A stretch of DNA of 64,000 nucleotides from an uncultured Ruminococcus sp. (GCA_947629455.1 CANRDT010000001.1:1-64000); one strand, 5' to 3'. Positions 50,455 to 59,920 are shown, counted from the first letter of the stretch. Translations and numbers: made by a program. Notes: a model not told the origin generated them from the letters alone.

Positions 50455-50721
50455 ATGCTCAGAAAAGACGAGAAAACTGCCGTTATCGAGGCAAACAGAA
50501 TCCACGAGACCGATACCGGTTCTCCCGAGGTTCAGATCGCTATCCTCACCAAGAGAATAAACGATCTGACCGAACATCTTAAAGTTCATAAGAAGGATCA
50601 TCACTCCAGAAGAGGACTTCTGAAAATGGTCGGCAAGAGAAGAAATCTTCTTGCTTACCTCAAAGAGAAGGACATCGAGAGATACAGAGCGACCATTGAA
50701 AAGCTCGGTATTCGTAAGTGA
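50455..50721 (+). CDS. rpsO: 30S ribosomal protein S15
   Basis: An 88-aa ribosomal protein, the standard length. Signature: [42 protein letters not shown], then [13 protein letters not shown] and a basic C-terminus. It binds 16S rRNA and often represses its own mRNA. The ATG at 50455 has AAGAGGT 8 bases upstream; an earlier in-frame start at 50353 would add 34 residues absent from the family. It precedes pnp, the common rpsO-pnp order. Confidence 0.98.
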   Translation: MLRKDEKTAVIEANRIHETDTGSPEVQIAILTKRINDLTEHLKVHKKDHHSRRGLLKMVGKRRNLLAYLKEKDIERYRATIEKLGIRK

Positions 50722-50729
50722 TCTGAGTC

Positions 50730-50780
50730 AAACACTAAGGCAGAGACATTCAATGTCACTGCCTTTTGGTGTTTAAATTT
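50730..50780 (+). terminator. rpsO terminator or attenuator
   Basis: AAACACTAAGGCAG (50730-50743) pairs with CTGCCTTTTGGTGTTT (50759-50774) with one mismatch and a bulge. GACATT/AATGTC extends the stem inward. The T-tract is weak (TTTAAATTTG), so some readthrough to pnp is likely. Confidence 0.7.
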
Positions 50781-50822
50781 GTTCTTATTTTATAAAACCG
50801 TTAAATGCAGAGGCTGAGTATA

Positions 50823-50877
50823 TTAGCATTAAACAGAATTCACGGCGAAACTTTCCGCGGGGTCTGTTTATTGCTAA
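50823..50877 (+). repeat. long hairpin in the pnp leader
   Basis: TTAGCATTAAACAGA (50823-50837) and TCTGTTTATTGCTAA (50863-50877) pair at 14 of 15 positions around a 25-base loop. The element ends about 43 bases before pnp. It has the position and strength of the RNase III-processed PNPase autoregulation hairpin known upstream of pnp in E. coli; whether it works so here is inference. Confidence 0.8.
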
Positions 50878-50919
50878 TGCTCGCCTTTGATAATATATTT
50901 TTGATAAGGAGTTTTGAAA

Positions 50920-53031
50920 ATGTTCGAGAAGTACAGAAAATTTGAGACGACCTATGCAGGACGTCCGTTTATTGTCGAAACGGGCAAGACTTGTCAGCTT
51001 GCAAACGGTTCCTGTTGGGTAAGATACGGTGAAACAGTAGTAATGGCAAACGTTACCGCCTCGGCAGCTCCGAGAGAGGGTATCGACTTTTTCCCTCTTT
51101 CGGTCGATTATGAAGAAAGACTTTACTCCGTGGGAAAGATCCCCGGTTCATTTATGAAGAGAGAGGGCAAGCCCTCCGAAAAGGCGATACTCACCTCGAG
51201 AATGGTAGACCGTCCTATCAGACCGCTTTTCCCGAAGGATATGAGAAACGACGTTTCGGTAGTTATGACCGTCCTTGCCGTCGATCCCGACTGTTCGCCG
51301 GAGATCGCGGGAATGATCGCGACTTCAATAGCTATCTCTATCTCTGATATTCCGTGGAACGGTCCTATCGCCGGAATAAGCGTAGGTCTTGTTGACGGTG
51401 AGATCGTTCTCAACCCCACTCTTGCGCAGCGCGAGGTAAATCACCTCAATCTTACGGTCGCAGGCTCTATGGAAAAGATCGTTATGATCGAGGCAGGCGC
51501 GGACGAGGTTCCCGATGATCTTATGCTGGAGGCTATACTCAAGGGTCACGAAGAAATCAAGAAAATGGTAGCTTTTATCAACGATATACGCAATGAGATC
51601 GGCAAACCCAAATTCGCCTTTGAGTCTATGGAGCTTGACCACGATATGATGGACGAGATCATGGCGGCTGAGGGCGAAAAGATAAAGTTTGCGCTCGATA
51701 CAGACGATAAGAATATCCGCGACGAGAGAATGTTCCCCATACAGGAAGAGATAGTTGCGAATTTCTCGGAAAAATATCCCGATCTGCCCGATATTATCGG
51801 CGAGGTCGTTTACAAGCTCCAGAAAACTATCGTAAGAGATTGGCTGTATGAGGGCAAGCGCGTTGACGGCAGACAGATCGACGAGATCAGACCCCTTGCC
51901 GCCGAAGTCGGACTTCTTCCGAGAGTTCACGGCAGCGGATTGTTCACCAGAGGTCAGACTCAGGTGCTTACCGTCTGCACTCTCGGCCCCGTAAGCGACG
52001 CTCAGCGTCTTGACGGTCTTGACGAAGAGGATTCAAAGAGATATATCCACCACTACAACTTCCCCTCCTATTCGGTCGGCGAAACAAGACCTTCAAGAGG
52101 TCCCGGCAGACGTGAAATAGGTCACGGCGCTCTTGCGGAAAAGGCTCTTGTTCCCGTTATCCCGAGCGTAGAGGAATTTCCGTATGCTATCAGAATGGTT
52201 TCGGAAGTACTTTCCTCCAACGGTTCGACTTCTCAGGGCTCTATCTGCGGTTCTACTCTGGCTCTTATGGACGCCGGTGTTCCGATAAAAGCTCCCGTTG
52301 CCGGAATTTCCTGCGGTCTTATCACCAAGGAGGACGGCAGCTGGATGACTATGGTCGATATTCAGGGACTGGAAGACTTCTACGGTGATATGGACTTCAA
52401 GGTAGGCGGTACTAAAAAGGGTATAACCGCAATTCAGGTAGATATAAAGGTAGACGGTCTTACTCCGGATATTATCAAGGAGGCATTTGCCAAGACTCAT
52501 AAGGCGAGAGATTATATCCTTGACGAGATAATGCTCAAGGCTATACCCGAGCCGAGAGCGGAAGTAAATCAGTGGGCACCCAAGATGCTTACCACGAAAG
52601 TTCCCGTTGATAAGATCAGGGAAGTTATCGGTTCGGGCGGAAAGGTAATACAGAAAATTTCAGCCGAGTGCGATGTCAAGATAGATATTGAAGAGGACGG
52701 CAGCGTGTTCGTTTCGGGACTTGACAGGGCAAAGGCGGAGCAGGCTATCTCTATCATCAACACGATCGCGAACGATCCCGAGATAGGTTCTATCTACAAA
52801 GGCAAAGTCGTTCGTATAATGAACTTCGGAGCATTTGTCGAGATCGCGCCCGGCAAGGACGGTCTTGTCCATATCTCAAAACTTGACAAGTCAAGAGTTG
52901 AGAAAGTGGAGGACGTTGTTTCCATTGGCGATGAAATAGTAGTCAAGGTAATGGAGATCGATTCTCAGGGCAGGATAAATCTTTCGAGAAAAGACGCTCT
53001 GGCTGATATCGAGGCAAAGAAAAAGCAGTAA
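50920..53031 (+). CDS. pnp: polynucleotide phosphorylase (PNPase)
   Basis: A 3'-to-5' phosphorolytic exoribonuclease and part of the RNA degradosome, 703 aa. Two RNase PH domains have FTRGQTQVLTVC, VGETRPSRGPGRREIGHGAL; the KH domain has VIGSGGKVIQ and the C-terminal S1 domain AFVEIAPGKDGLVHISKL. The ATG at 50920 has AAGGAG 8 bases upstream; a TTG 6 bases earlier would leave only 2 bases. It follows rpsO through an attenuating hairpin and a second leader hairpin. The gene ends at a perfect terminator facing sigE. Confidence 0.97.
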   Translation: MFEKYRKFETTYAGRPFIVETGKTCQLANGSCWVRYGETVVMANVTASAAPREGIDFFPLSVDYEERLYSVGKIPGSFMKREGKPSEKAILTSRMVDRPIRPLFPKDMRNDVSVVMTVLAVDPDCSPEIAGMIATSIAISISDIPWNGPIAGISVGLVDGEIVLNPTLAQREVNHLNLTVAGSMEKIVMIEAGADEVPDDLMLEAILKGHEEIKKMVAFINDIRNEIGKPKFAFESMELDHDMMDEIMAAEGEKIKFALDTDDKNIRDERMFPIQEEIVANFSEKYPDLPDIIGEVVYKLQKTIVRDWLYEGKRVDGRQIDEIRPLAAEVGLLPRVHGSGLFTRGQTQVLTVCTLGPVSDAQRLDGLDEEDSKRYIHHYNFPSYSVGETRPSRGPGRREIGHGALAEKALVPVIPSVEEFPYAIRMVSEVLSSNGSTSQGSICGSTLALMDAGVPIKAPVAGISCGLITKEDGSWMTMVDIQGLEDFYGDMDFKVGGTKKGITAIQVDIKVDGLTPDIIKEAFAKTHKARDYILDEIMLKAIPEPRAEVNQWAPKMLTTKVPVDKIREVIGSGGKVIQKISAECDVKIDIEEDGSVFVSGLDRAKAEQAISIINTIANDPEIGSIYKGKVVRIMNFGAFVEIAPGKDGLVHISKLDKSRVEKVEDVVSIGDEIVVKVMEIDSQGRINLSRKDALADIEAKKKQ

Positions 53032-53040
53032 TAAAATTGA

Positions 53041-53076
53041 AGAACCTTCGTTTTGCGGCGAAGGTTCTTTTTCTTT
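53041..53076. terminator. terminator between pnp and sigE
   Basis: AGAACCTTCG (53041-53050) pairs with CGAAGGTTCT (53059-53068), an 8-base loop, then TTTTTCTTT on the + strand; it begins 10 bases after the pnp stop. Confidence 0.88.
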
Positions 53077-53795
53077 CAGCATATTTTTTCAAGATTTTTT
53101 CTTATGGACTTGATTATCCGCTTTTCGAGCCTTGATATGTACGACTGCGAAATGCCGAGAACGTCCGCGACTTGCTTTTGCGTCATTTCCTTACCTGTCA
53201 GCAGTCCGAACCTCATCTGCATTATCTGCTTTTCGCGCGGTTCGAGGTTGTCGATCTCTTTGAGGAGTATACTTTTCTCCACTTCGTTTTCTATCCCCTT
53301 GTTCACGACGTCCTCATCAGTTCCGAGAATATCCGATAGCAGCAGCTCGTTGCCGTCCCAGTCGATGTTGAGCGGCTCGTCAATGGATATTTCATTTCGG
53401 TATTGTGTGGCTTTGCGCAGAAACATAAGTATCTCATTTTCGATACAGCGCGACGCATAGGTGGCAAGCTTGATGTTCTTTTCGGGACAGAAGGTCTTTA
53501 CCGCCTTGATAAGTCCGATCGAACCGATAGATATGAGATCTTCAAGACCGATACCCGTGGACTCAAATTTTTTTGCAATATATACCACCAACCGCAGATT
53601 GTGGACTATCAGCAGCTCACGCGCTTTGTGTTCGTCGGTCTTTAACAGCTCAAACGCTTTTTGCTCGTCCTCTTTGGATAGGGGAGGTGGGAGAGAATCC
53701 GCTCCGTTTATGTAATCCACCGACGCCTGACTGCCATAAAGCAGATCGGCTATCAGTCCGTTTACCGCTGAAATAATATCTCTGAGAATTTTCAT
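53076..53795 (-). CDS. sigE: sporulation sigma factor SigE
   Basis: Mother-cell sigma factor of early sporulation, 239 aa. It has a short N-terminal pro-sequence ending near the [19 protein letters not shown] region; conserved region 2 has [13 protein letters not shown] and [15 protein letters not shown]-like [14 protein letters not shown]; region 4 has [14 protein letters not shown] and [23 protein letters not shown]. The gene starts 29 bases after the spoIIGA stop, fitting a spoIIG operon. sigG, often the third gene of this operon in Clostridia, does not follow: pnp converges instead. Pro-SigE processing would need SpoIIGA. Confidence 0.94.
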   Translation of the reverse strand: MKILRDIISAVNGLIADLLYGSQASVDYINGADSLPPPLSKEDEQKAFELLKTDEHKARELLIVHNLRLVVYIAKKFESTGIGLEDLISIGSIGLIKAVKTFCPEKNIKLATYASRCIENEILMFLRKATQYRNEISIDEPLNIDWDGNELLLSDILGTDEDVVNKGIENEVEKSILLKEIDNLEPREKQIMQMRFGLLTGKEMTQKQVADVLGISQSYISRLEKRIIKSIRKNLEKIC

Positions 53796-53824
53796 TTTAT
53801 GCCATTCGTTCTCCTTTCGGTCGT

Positions 53825-54655
53825 CTATTGCAGCAGAGCAGGGTCAAAAATCGCTCTTGACGAGCTGCCGTCCGATCTTACTACTCCTATGCAGCAGCGT
53901 ATTTCCTTTGAAAAATCCCGATCGTCCGTCACAGTCACCTTTCCCCTTGAAGTAACCGGTATAAGGCTTTCGCCGTTGATAGTCCGACAGGGGATAAGTC
54001 TGAATCCGTTGAGCCTGAAGTAATTTTCGTGGTCGAGATCGAAATGATCGAATAATTCACTGCAGCAGAATATTACAACAGGCGCTCCCGTAAATATATC
54101 CACCAACGCGTTTCCGCTGTCGGCAACTGCCGGAACGGTTATTTCATAGTCGCCGACCGTATACTTTGTCTTATATCGGCAGGAGCGGCGGAAAGCCTTC
54201 TCCGTAACAGCGTCATATACCGATACGGCGCAGTAAGCGAGAGCCGCGCATATCAGCATATCGAGCAGTGAAATGTCAAAGTATACCGTGTAATTGCGCA
54301 TATATATCACGCGCCCTCCGCTTATCTGCCAGATGATAAGACAACAGCCGCCGAATATCAGATTCAGCACTCCGTAAAGCAGACAAAGGCGCAGTATACG
54401 CTTTTTTTGCTTTATCCCGAACGCTATGCTCACTATTGAGATAATTGCGGCAAGCTTGGCGACGGTTATCATGACCGCTTCCCAAAAACTCTCGGTATTG
54501 AATATCAGCAGCATACCCGACAGACCGCCGAGCAGGGCGGCGAGGCGGACGCGTGCTTTTTTCGCAGAAGTATGGGTGATCTTTGCAAGGGCGGATATGT
54601 ACATAAGCGTTATGACCGTGTTTGTTATGAACAGAACGTCAAGATATATCTTCAT
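53825..54655 (-). CDS. spoIIGA: sigma-E processing protease SpoIIGA
   Basis: A 276-aa membrane-embedded aspartic protease that removes the pro-sequence of SigE after forespore signalling. The N-terminal half has about five hydrophobic segments. The C-terminal half contains [17 protein letters not shown], the catalytic DSG motif, and ends in [11 protein letters not shown]. The start at 54655 encodes [12 protein letters not shown] and has GGGGGGAG upstream. A longer reading to 54751 is not supported. Directly upstream of sigE. Confidence 0.92.
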   Translation of the reverse strand: MKIYLDVLFITNTVITLMYISALAKITHTSAKKARVRLAALLGGLSGMLLIFNTESFWEAVMITVAKLAAIISIVSIAFGIKQKKRILRLCLLYGVLNLIFGGCCLIIWQISGGRVIYMRNYTVYFDISLLDMLICAALAYCAVSVYDAVTEKAFRRSCRYKTKYTVGDYEITVPAVADSGNALVDIFTGAPVVIFCCSELFDHFDLDHENYFRLNGFRLIPCRTINGESLIPVTSRGKVTVTDDRDFSKEIRCCIGVVRSDGSSSRAIFDPALLQ

Positions 54656-54698
54656 AATGCTCCCCCCGTTTTGCAGGAACGGTATATCGTATAGTATA

Positions 54699-54732
54699 AT
54701 TATAACGCTGACAAAGAAAGGTATTTGTCGAT
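54699..54732 (-). promoter_or_regulatory. Spo0A-type promoter of the spoIIGA-sigE operon
   Basis: On the - strand TATAAT (54704-54699) is 21 bases from TCGACA (54731-54726). The TCGACA forms part of a 0A-box-like TGTCGAT on the + strand (54726-54732; consensus TGTCGAA). In Bacillus, the spoIIG promoter has a similarly long -35/-10 spacing and is activated by Spo0A bound next to the -35. Match is 6 of 7 to the box; inference. Confidence 0.55.
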
Positions 54733-54928
54733 TCGGGGACGTGCGCAACAAGTTTTATGAAAACAAAAAATACGGAAATAAATTATCAACAGTGTTTTGG
54801 ATAATAACAAAATTTTTTATAACATTATACGGTCGGCAAAGAAACTTTATTTCTCTCAAATTATAAAAGTAATTGCCGAAATAAATTCTAACCGCCCCTT
54901 GTATAAAGTGAGGGAGGATATGCACCGT

Positions 54929-55024
54929 GGACGGGCGGATATGCCCCGTCCGGGAGGACTCCGCCTTTGGCGGAGAATACACCATTAAATTATTTTTCCT
55001 CCGCCAACGGCGGAGGAAAAATAA
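54929..55024. repeat. cluster of three GC-rich hairpins
   Basis: GGACGGG/CCCGTCC (54929-54951), CTCCGCC/GGCGGAG with TTT loop (54959-54975) and a perfect 16-bp stem with AAC loop (54990-55024). The second and third share the GGCGGAG core. On either strand the third stem's GC part is followed by A-rich sequence, so it is not a terminator. Confidence 0.85.
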
Positions 55025-55103
55025 CAAAAAAATCTTCGTATTCAGTGAATTATACTATCGTTAAATAAAAAACTTACACAATATTTCAAAATTGATTTCC
55101 TTG

Positions 55104-55135
55104 ACAAAAAAGCTCCCGGGAATATCCTCGGGAGC
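55104..55135 (-). terminator. terminator of the DUF951-to-M18 operon
   Basis: On the - strand GCTCCC (55135-55130) pairs with GGGAGC (55117-55112), with extra G-C pairing inside, then TTTTTTGTC. It lies 20 bases after the M18 stop. Confidence 0.9.
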
Positions 55136-55155
55136 AATTTTACTACAGCAGACCG

Positions 55156-56565
55156 TCAGTCTGCAAAAAATACCGAAAATGCCTTGTAAGCCATATATAT
55201 GTCTATCTTGGAAGTGACTTCGAGCGGTGCGTGCATTGACAGCACGGGAACGCCGACATCAATAACGTCCATATCAAGATCGGCTATATACTGAGCGACC
55301 GTTCCGCCGCCGCCCATATCTACCTTGCCGAGCTCGCCCGTCTGCCAGATGACTTCGTTTTCGTCAAAAAGTCTGCGCACCCTGCCGACAAATTCCGCTG
55401 ACGCGTCTGAAGTTCCCGATTTTCCCCTCGAGCCGGTAAACTTTGTAGCCACAACGCCGTAATTCAGCTTTGACGCGTTCCTTGTTTCGGTAACGTCGGG
55501 GAAAGTCGGATCAACTGCGGCGTTTACATCGGCTGAAAGACATTCCGATGCGGAAATAACATTGTGACCGACAAGTCCGTATACCCTCGCCAGATCGTCA
55601 ATGAAATACGGCAGATAAGAACTGTTAAGACCCGTATTTCCGTCGCTGCCTGTTTCCTCCTTGTCAGTGAGTACCGTCATACAAGTATGCTCAGGCTCTT
55701 TGCATTTCAAAATAGCCTCGAGCGCGGTGTAGGCGCACACTCTGTCATCCTGACCGTAAGCGGCTACCATACTTCTGTCAAATCCCAGATCGCGCGCCTT
55801 GAACTGCGGTACGGCTTCCAGCTCGGCGGAGATGAAATCGTCCTCTGTGATACCGTATTTCTCGTTGAGTATCGACATAATATTTAACTTGACCTTGTTT
55901 GAGATCTTATCGTCTTTAAATGGGCGTGAACCGATAAGGATATTAAGCTCTTCTCCCTTTACCAGCTCGGCAGGAGTACGTTTCATCTGAGCGGTCGCCA
56001 GATGAGGCAGAAGATCGGTAACGCAGAATACGGGATCGTCCTCATCTTCTCCGACGCATACCGTGATCTTTTCGCCGTCCGCCCTGACAATTACTCCATG
56101 CAGCGACATCGGAACAGTCGTCCACTGATATTTCTTTATTCCGCCGTAATAATGCGTCTTAAACAGCGCAAGCTCCATATCCTCGTAAAGGGGATTTTGT
56201 TTCAGATCAAGACGAGGGGAGTCGATATGCGCCGCCGCGAGCCTTATGCCCTCATCGAGCGGCTTTTTGCCCATAACGGTAAGGATAACGGCTTTGCCGC
56301 GGTTTACAAAATAAAATTTGTCGCCGCTCTCGTACTTCTTTCCCTTTTCATACGGAACAAAGCCTGCGTCCTCAGCCATTTTTACAGCCTGTATCACCGC
56401 CTCGCGCTCTGTCTTGGCGAGGTCGAGGAACTGCTTGTAGCCGACGGCGAATTTATCGGCTTTTTTCAGCTTTTCGTCACTCAACCGCAGTCCGCCGTTC
56501 TTATGATCGGAGAGCAGTTTTTCCGACAGCTTTTCCGCCTTTGATCTTTCGTTTTTCTTTTCCAT
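55156..56565 (-). CDS. M18 family aminopeptidase
   Basis: A 469-aa cytosolic aminopeptidase of the M18 (aspartyl aminopeptidase, ApeB) family, two zinc ions. Ligands visible: His/Asp in AAHIDSPRLDLK, ADKEET-type Glu pair in DKEETGSDGNTG, Asp in ADVNAAVDP and His in SMHAPLEVTSKID. The family releases N-terminal acidic or neutral residues. It starts 2 bases after the stop of the transglycosylase gene and is the last gene of the operon. Confidence 0.93.
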   Translation of the reverse strand: MEKKNERSKAEKLSEKLLSDHKNGGLRLSDEKLKKADKFAVGYKQFLDLAKTEREAVIQAVKMAEDAGFVPYEKGKKYESGDKFYFVNRGKAVILTVMGKKPLDEGIRLAAAHIDSPRLDLKQNPLYEDMELALFKTHYYGGIKKYQWTTVPMSLHGVIVRADGEKITVCVGEDEDDPVFCVTDLLPHLATAQMKRTPAELVKGEELNILIGSRPFKDDKISNKVKLNIMSILNEKYGITEDDFISAELEAVPQFKARDLGFDRSMVAAYGQDDRVCAYTALEAILKCKEPEHTCMTVLTDKEETGSDGNTGLNSSYLPYFIDDLARVYGLVGHNVISASECLSADVNAAVDPTFPDVTETRNASKLNYGVVATKFTGSRGKSGTSDASAEFVGRVRRLFDENEVIWQTGELGKVDMGGGGTVAQYIADLDMDVIDVGVPVLSMHAPLEVTSKIDIYMAYKAFSVFFAD

Positions 56566-56567
56566 TT

Positions 56568-57188
56568 CTATTCCTCCAGTTTCTTTTTGTATTTATCATA
56601 TGCTTTCATTACCTTGTATATGTAGTTTGCGGTCACGTCTGACGGAACGTCCTCGATGTGAAAATCGTCGGGAATAACGATACCGTCGGCGATCCAACCG
56701 TCTACCGCGTTCATACCGCCGTGATAAGCGGCGGCGGCAAGCTCATAGGAGCAGTCGAACCGTTCATACAGATATTTCAGCATATATGTTCCGTATTGTA
56801 TATTAAGCTCGGGATCATACATATCGTCAAAAGTATGTCCGCGCTCGTCGTTCATTCTGAATTTTATCCAGTCGTAAGCGTCCTCCATTATCTGCATAAG
56901 TCCTCTTGCTCCCACGTCGGAAGTGGCGTCGGGGTTGAAATGACTTTCGGTATTTATCACCGCAAAAATATAACGCGGATCAATGTCGTATTCCTGCGCA
57001 TATTTGAATACGTATTCCTCATACTCCACCGGATAAGTAAATTTTCCTGCGCCTAAGTCTCTCGCCTTTTGTGAGATGTCGTCGCGGTAGGAATAAATAA
57101 GCATACCCGTCAGGAAAACGCACAGCAGCACAAGGAATCTCACCTGTGCCGAACTCTTTTTGCTTTTTTTACTGCGTCTTGCCGTCAT
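56568..57188 (-). CDS. membrane-anchored lytic transglycosylase (SLT)
   Basis: A 206-aa protein with a basic N-terminus and one TM anchor (about 16-33), then an SLT/goose-lysozyme-like domain: catalytic Glu in FAVINTESHFNPDATS, DVGARGLMQIMEDAYDWI, and YGTYMLKYLYERF; the domain ends in AAYHGGMNAVDGW. It cleaves the MurNAc-GlcNAc bond in peptidoglycan outside the membrane. It may serve germination or wall growth; the role is not given by context. It begins 1 base after the coaE stop. Confidence 0.92.
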   Translation of the reverse strand: MTARRSKKSKKSSAQVRFLVLLCVFLTGMLIYSYRDDISQKARDLGAGKFTYPVEYEEYVFKYAQEYDIDPRYIFAVINTESHFNPDATSDVGARGLMQIMEDAYDWIKFRMNDERGHTFDDMYDPELNIQYGTYMLKYLYERFDCSYELAAAAYHGGMNAVDGWIADGIVIPDDFHIEDVPSDVTANYIYKVMKAYDKYKKKLEE

Positions 57189-57189
57189 A

Positions 57190-57828
57190 TCAATTTCCTT
57201 TACAGCGCGGTATTATTTTTTTGATGATCCTCTCCGCGCTCTCTTCAAGCTGCCGCACGGAACCGTTGTTGAATATAACAAAATCGGAGCGTTTTTCAAA
57301 AAACTCCGCCGTGTGCTGCGAACCGAGCCTGCTTCGCGCAAGCTCCTCGCTTATGCCGTCGCGGCTGATTATCCTTTCAAGCCTGACGTCGGTATCGGCA
57401 ACGCAGCTTACGATAACGCCGCATATCCTATCCATACCCGACTCAAAAAGCGTGGGAGCGTCAAGCAGGATAAGCCGTGAGCCGTCAGAGGTATATTTAT
57501 TTATTTTTTCCGAAACGGCATTTGTTATGTACGGAAAGATCATCTCGTTGAGCCTTTTCAGCCTTTGCGGATCGTTGAAAACTATCTGAGCCATTTTTCT
57601 GCGGTCAAGAGAAAGATCAGCATCAAAACAGCTTGGAAATTCGCGTGCAAGATCCCTGCAGCAGGCGCTGCCGGCAGTTGTGACTTCGCGCGAGACCCTG
57701 TCGCAGTCGATGACCGAAAAACCGTTTTTCTCAAAGACACCGCTCACTAAAGTTTTTCCCGAACCGCTCTGCCCGGTAAGTCCGACTATCAGACAAGCCT
57801 GCAATGCCTGTGAAACGTCATTCATCAT
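57190..57828 (-). CDS. coaE: dephospho-CoA kinase
   Basis: Last step of coenzyme A synthesis: phosphorylates the 3' OH of dephospho-CoA. The 212 aa is near the family length of about 200. P-loop GLTGQSGSGKTLVSGVF, the CoA site VIDCDRVSREV, DAPTLFESG and the lid RIISRDGISEELARSRL. The start at 57828 overlaps the ywlC stop by 11 bases; the next ATG, immediately after, is equally possible. Fourth gene of the operon. Confidence 0.95.
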   Translation of the reverse strand: MMNDVSQALQACLIVGLTGQSGSGKTLVSGVFEKNGFSVIDCDRVSREVTTAGSACCRDLAREFPSCFDADLSLDRRKMAQIVFNDPQRLKRLNEMIFPYITNAVSEKINKYTSDGSRLILLDAPTLFESGMDRICGVIVSCVADTDVRLERIISRDGISEELARSRLGSQHTAEFFEKRSDFVIFNNGSVRQLEESAERIIKKIIPRCKGN

Positions 57829-58840
57829 TGCCCACCACCCTGAATGCGGCGGCTCTTAACAGACGGTTATATACCGCAAGTCCTACTCCGTTAGTATCAG
57901 GACATCTTGCGAGAACTTTTTTCGCGCCGCGCTTGTCAAGCTCTCTTAACGTATCGAACAGCAGTTTTGCCTGTTCTTCGGAAGTCTTTCCGTAACAAAT
58001 ATGCGGAAGATCAAGCCCGTTCATATCGCCGTCGTCAAATACCATACACCAGAGATCTTTCCCGAGAGTTTTCGCATACTCCCTGTATTCGTCCGCACTT
58101 CCTCGGAATATGGTAATATCCGCCTTGGGGGAATAGTGCTTGTATTTCATACCGGGAGAGGCGGCTTTTATATTTTCGGGCAGCTGAGAGGTAACTCCCT
58201 TGTCGATATACACCTTTCCGACTACATCTTCAAGCTCCTCAGCCGAGATAAATCCGGGGCGCAGCAGCCTTACCCCGTCCTCCTCAAAGGCTATGACGGT
58301 GGACTCCACGCCGACCGCACAGCTGCCGCCGTCAATTATACAGGGTATCCTGCCTTTGAGATCGTCATAAACGTGCATAGCCGAAGTAGGTGAGGGACTT
58401 CCCGAAAGATTTGCCGACGGCGCGGCAAGCGGAAAACCGCAGGCGTCTATGATCGCTCTTGCCGCCGCGCTTGCAGGGAATCTTACCCCTACGGTATCGA
58501 GCCCTCCGCTTGTGACATACGGCACCTTGTCGGTCTTCGGGAATATCATAGTCAGCGGACCGCTCCAGAAAACCTCCGCGCATTTAAGCGCATAATCCGG
58601 TATCTCAGCCGCAAGATCGTAAAGCATTTCAAGCCTTGAAATATGCACGATCAGCGGATTGTCCTGCGGTCTGCCCTTTGCCTGAAATATCCGTCCCACG
58701 GCATTTTCGTCAAAAGCGTTCGCGGCAAGACCGTATACCGTTTCGGTAGGTATTGCGACCACCTCGCCGCTTTTTAGCAGCCGCGCCGCCTCGGCGACAG
58801 CTTCGCCGTCCGCTTTCATTATACGGGTATCGTACACCAT
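57818..58840 (-). CDS. ywlC: threonylcarbamoyl-AMP synthase (TsaC/YwlC/Sua5)
   Basis: Makes threonylcarbamoyl-AMP for the universal t6A37 modification of ANN-reading tRNAs. The 340 aa is the long Sua5-type: an N-terminal catalytic domain (about 1-200) with IPTETVYGLAANAFD, KGRPQDNPLIVHIS and SANLSGSPSPT, and a C-terminal Sua5 domain (about 230-340). It starts 3 bases after the prfA stop, with a ribosome site inside prfA. tsaB, tsaD and tsaE are elsewhere. Confidence 0.93.
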   Translation of the reverse strand: MVYDTRIMKADGEAVAEAARLLKSGEVVAIPTETVYGLAANAFDENAVGRIFQAKGRPQDNPLIVHISRLEMLYDLAAEIPDYALKCAEVFWSGPLTMIFPKTDKVPYVTSGGLDTVGVRFPASAAARAIIDACGFPLAAPSANLSGSPSPTSAMHVYDDLKGRIPCIIDGGSCAVGVESTVIAFEEDGVRLLRPGFISAEELEDVVGKVYIDKGVTSQLPENIKAASPGMKYKHYSPKADITIFRGSADEYREYAKTLGKDLWCMVFDDGDMNGLDLPHICYGKTSEEQAKLLFDTLRELDKRGAKKVLARCPDTNGVGLAVYNRLLRAAAFRVVGNDE

Positions 58841-58843
58841 AGC

Positions 58844-59920
58844 TTACACTTCTTCCTGACCTGACAGCTTTGCCGCCTGATCGGCTGTCGCAAGAGCGTC
58901 AATTACTTCATCAAGATTTCCGTTGAGAATGTACTCCAGCCTGTAGATCGTAAGACCTATCCTGTGATCCGAAAGTCTGCCCTCCGGAAAATTATAGGTG
59001 CGTATTCTCTCGGAACGGTCTCCCGTACCCACCTGTGAACGCCGCTCCGCAGCGATCTCGTTGTCGTGAGCCGCCTGCTCCTTTTCAAGCAGACGTGAAC
59101 GCAGGACTTTCATTGCCTTGTCCTTGTTCTTATACTGCGAACGCTCGTCCTGACATTCCACCACCATACCGGTAGGGAGGTGGGTTATCCTTATCGCCGA
59201 CGACGTCTTGTTGATATGCTGACCGCCCGCGCCCGATGAACGGAAAACGTCGATCTTCAGGTCTTTCGGATTTATTTCCAGCTCGACCTCCTCCGCCTCG
59301 GGAAGTACCGCCACCGTCACCGTTGATGTGTGTACGCGCCCCTGCGATTCCGTCTCCGGCACTCTCTGCACACGGTGAACGCCGCTTTCGTATTTCAGCC
59401 GCGAATATGCTCCGCCGCCCTCGATCATAAAGGTGATCTCCTTGTAACCGCCAAGCTCGGTCTCGTTTACATTCAGTATTTCAGTATTCCAACCCTTTGA
59501 CGCGGCGTAAAGGGTATACATTCTGTAGAGCGAACCTGCAAAAAGAGCAGCCTCCTCGCCGCCTGCACCTCCGCGTATCTCCATAATTACGTTCTTTTCG
59601 TCGTTCGGATCTTTTGGCAGGAGCAGTATTTTCAGTTCCTCCCCGAGTTTATCAAGAGCCTCGCGCGATTCGTTAAGCTGAGCCTGAGCCATTTCGCGCA
59701 GGTCTTTATCGCTTTCCGAAGAACCGAGCAGCTCCAGAGCCTCGTCTGCCGCCGCCTTTGCCTTTGCGTATTCTCTGTATTTTTCCACGATCGGCGAAAG
59801 ACTGCTGTACTCTTTCATAAGCTCGGCATAGCGGCTGTTGTCGCCTGCAACGTCCGGCTGCATAAGTCTTTCGCTTATCTCGTTGAATCTGTCCTCTATA
59901 GCTTTTAACTTGTCAAACAT
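58844..59920 (-). CDS. prfA: peptide chain release factor 1
   Basis: Recognises UAA and UAG stop codons, 358 aa. The codon-reading PxT motif is [10 protein letters not shown] (PET); the peptidyl-hydrolysis motif [10 protein letters not shown] is intact. The N-terminal region starts [16 protein letters not shown]. The ATG at 59920 has GGGAGGT upstream; a longer in-frame reading to 60058 is not supported. prmC (hemK), usually next to prfA to methylate the GGQ glutamine, is not adjacent; ywlC follows at once. Confidence 0.97.
   Translation of the reverse strand: MFDKLKAIEDRFNEISERLMQPDVAGDNSRYAELMKEYSSLSPIVEKYREYAKAKAAADEALELLGSSESDKDLREMAQAQLNESREALDKLGEELKILLLPKDPNDEKNVIMEIRGGAGGEEAALFAGSLYRMYTLYAASKGWNTEILNVNETELGGYKEITFMIEGGGAYSRLKYESGVHRVQRVPETESQGRVHTSTVTVAVLPEAEEVELEINPKDLKIDVFRSSGAGGQHINKTSSAIRITHLPTGMVVECQDERSQYKNKDKAMKVLRSRLLEKEQAAHDNEIAAERRSQVGTGDRSERIRTYNFPEGRLSDHRIGLTIYRLEYILNGNLDEVIDALATADQAAKLSGQEEV

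Larger units (their letters stand above)
54656..55155. other. 500-bp region with promoter, hairpins and terminator
   Basis: Between the spoIIGA start and the M18 stop. Contents: the spoIIG promoter (54699-54732), AT-rich filler, three GC-rich hairpins (54929-55024) and the minus-strand terminator of the M18 operon (55104-55135). No gene is seen. Confidence 0.75.

Noticed and set aside
54990-55024. Perfect 16-bp stem considered as a terminator
   Set aside because: The T-rich arm is 5' of the GC stem and the 3' side is A-rich on both strands, so no U-run would follow the hairpin.
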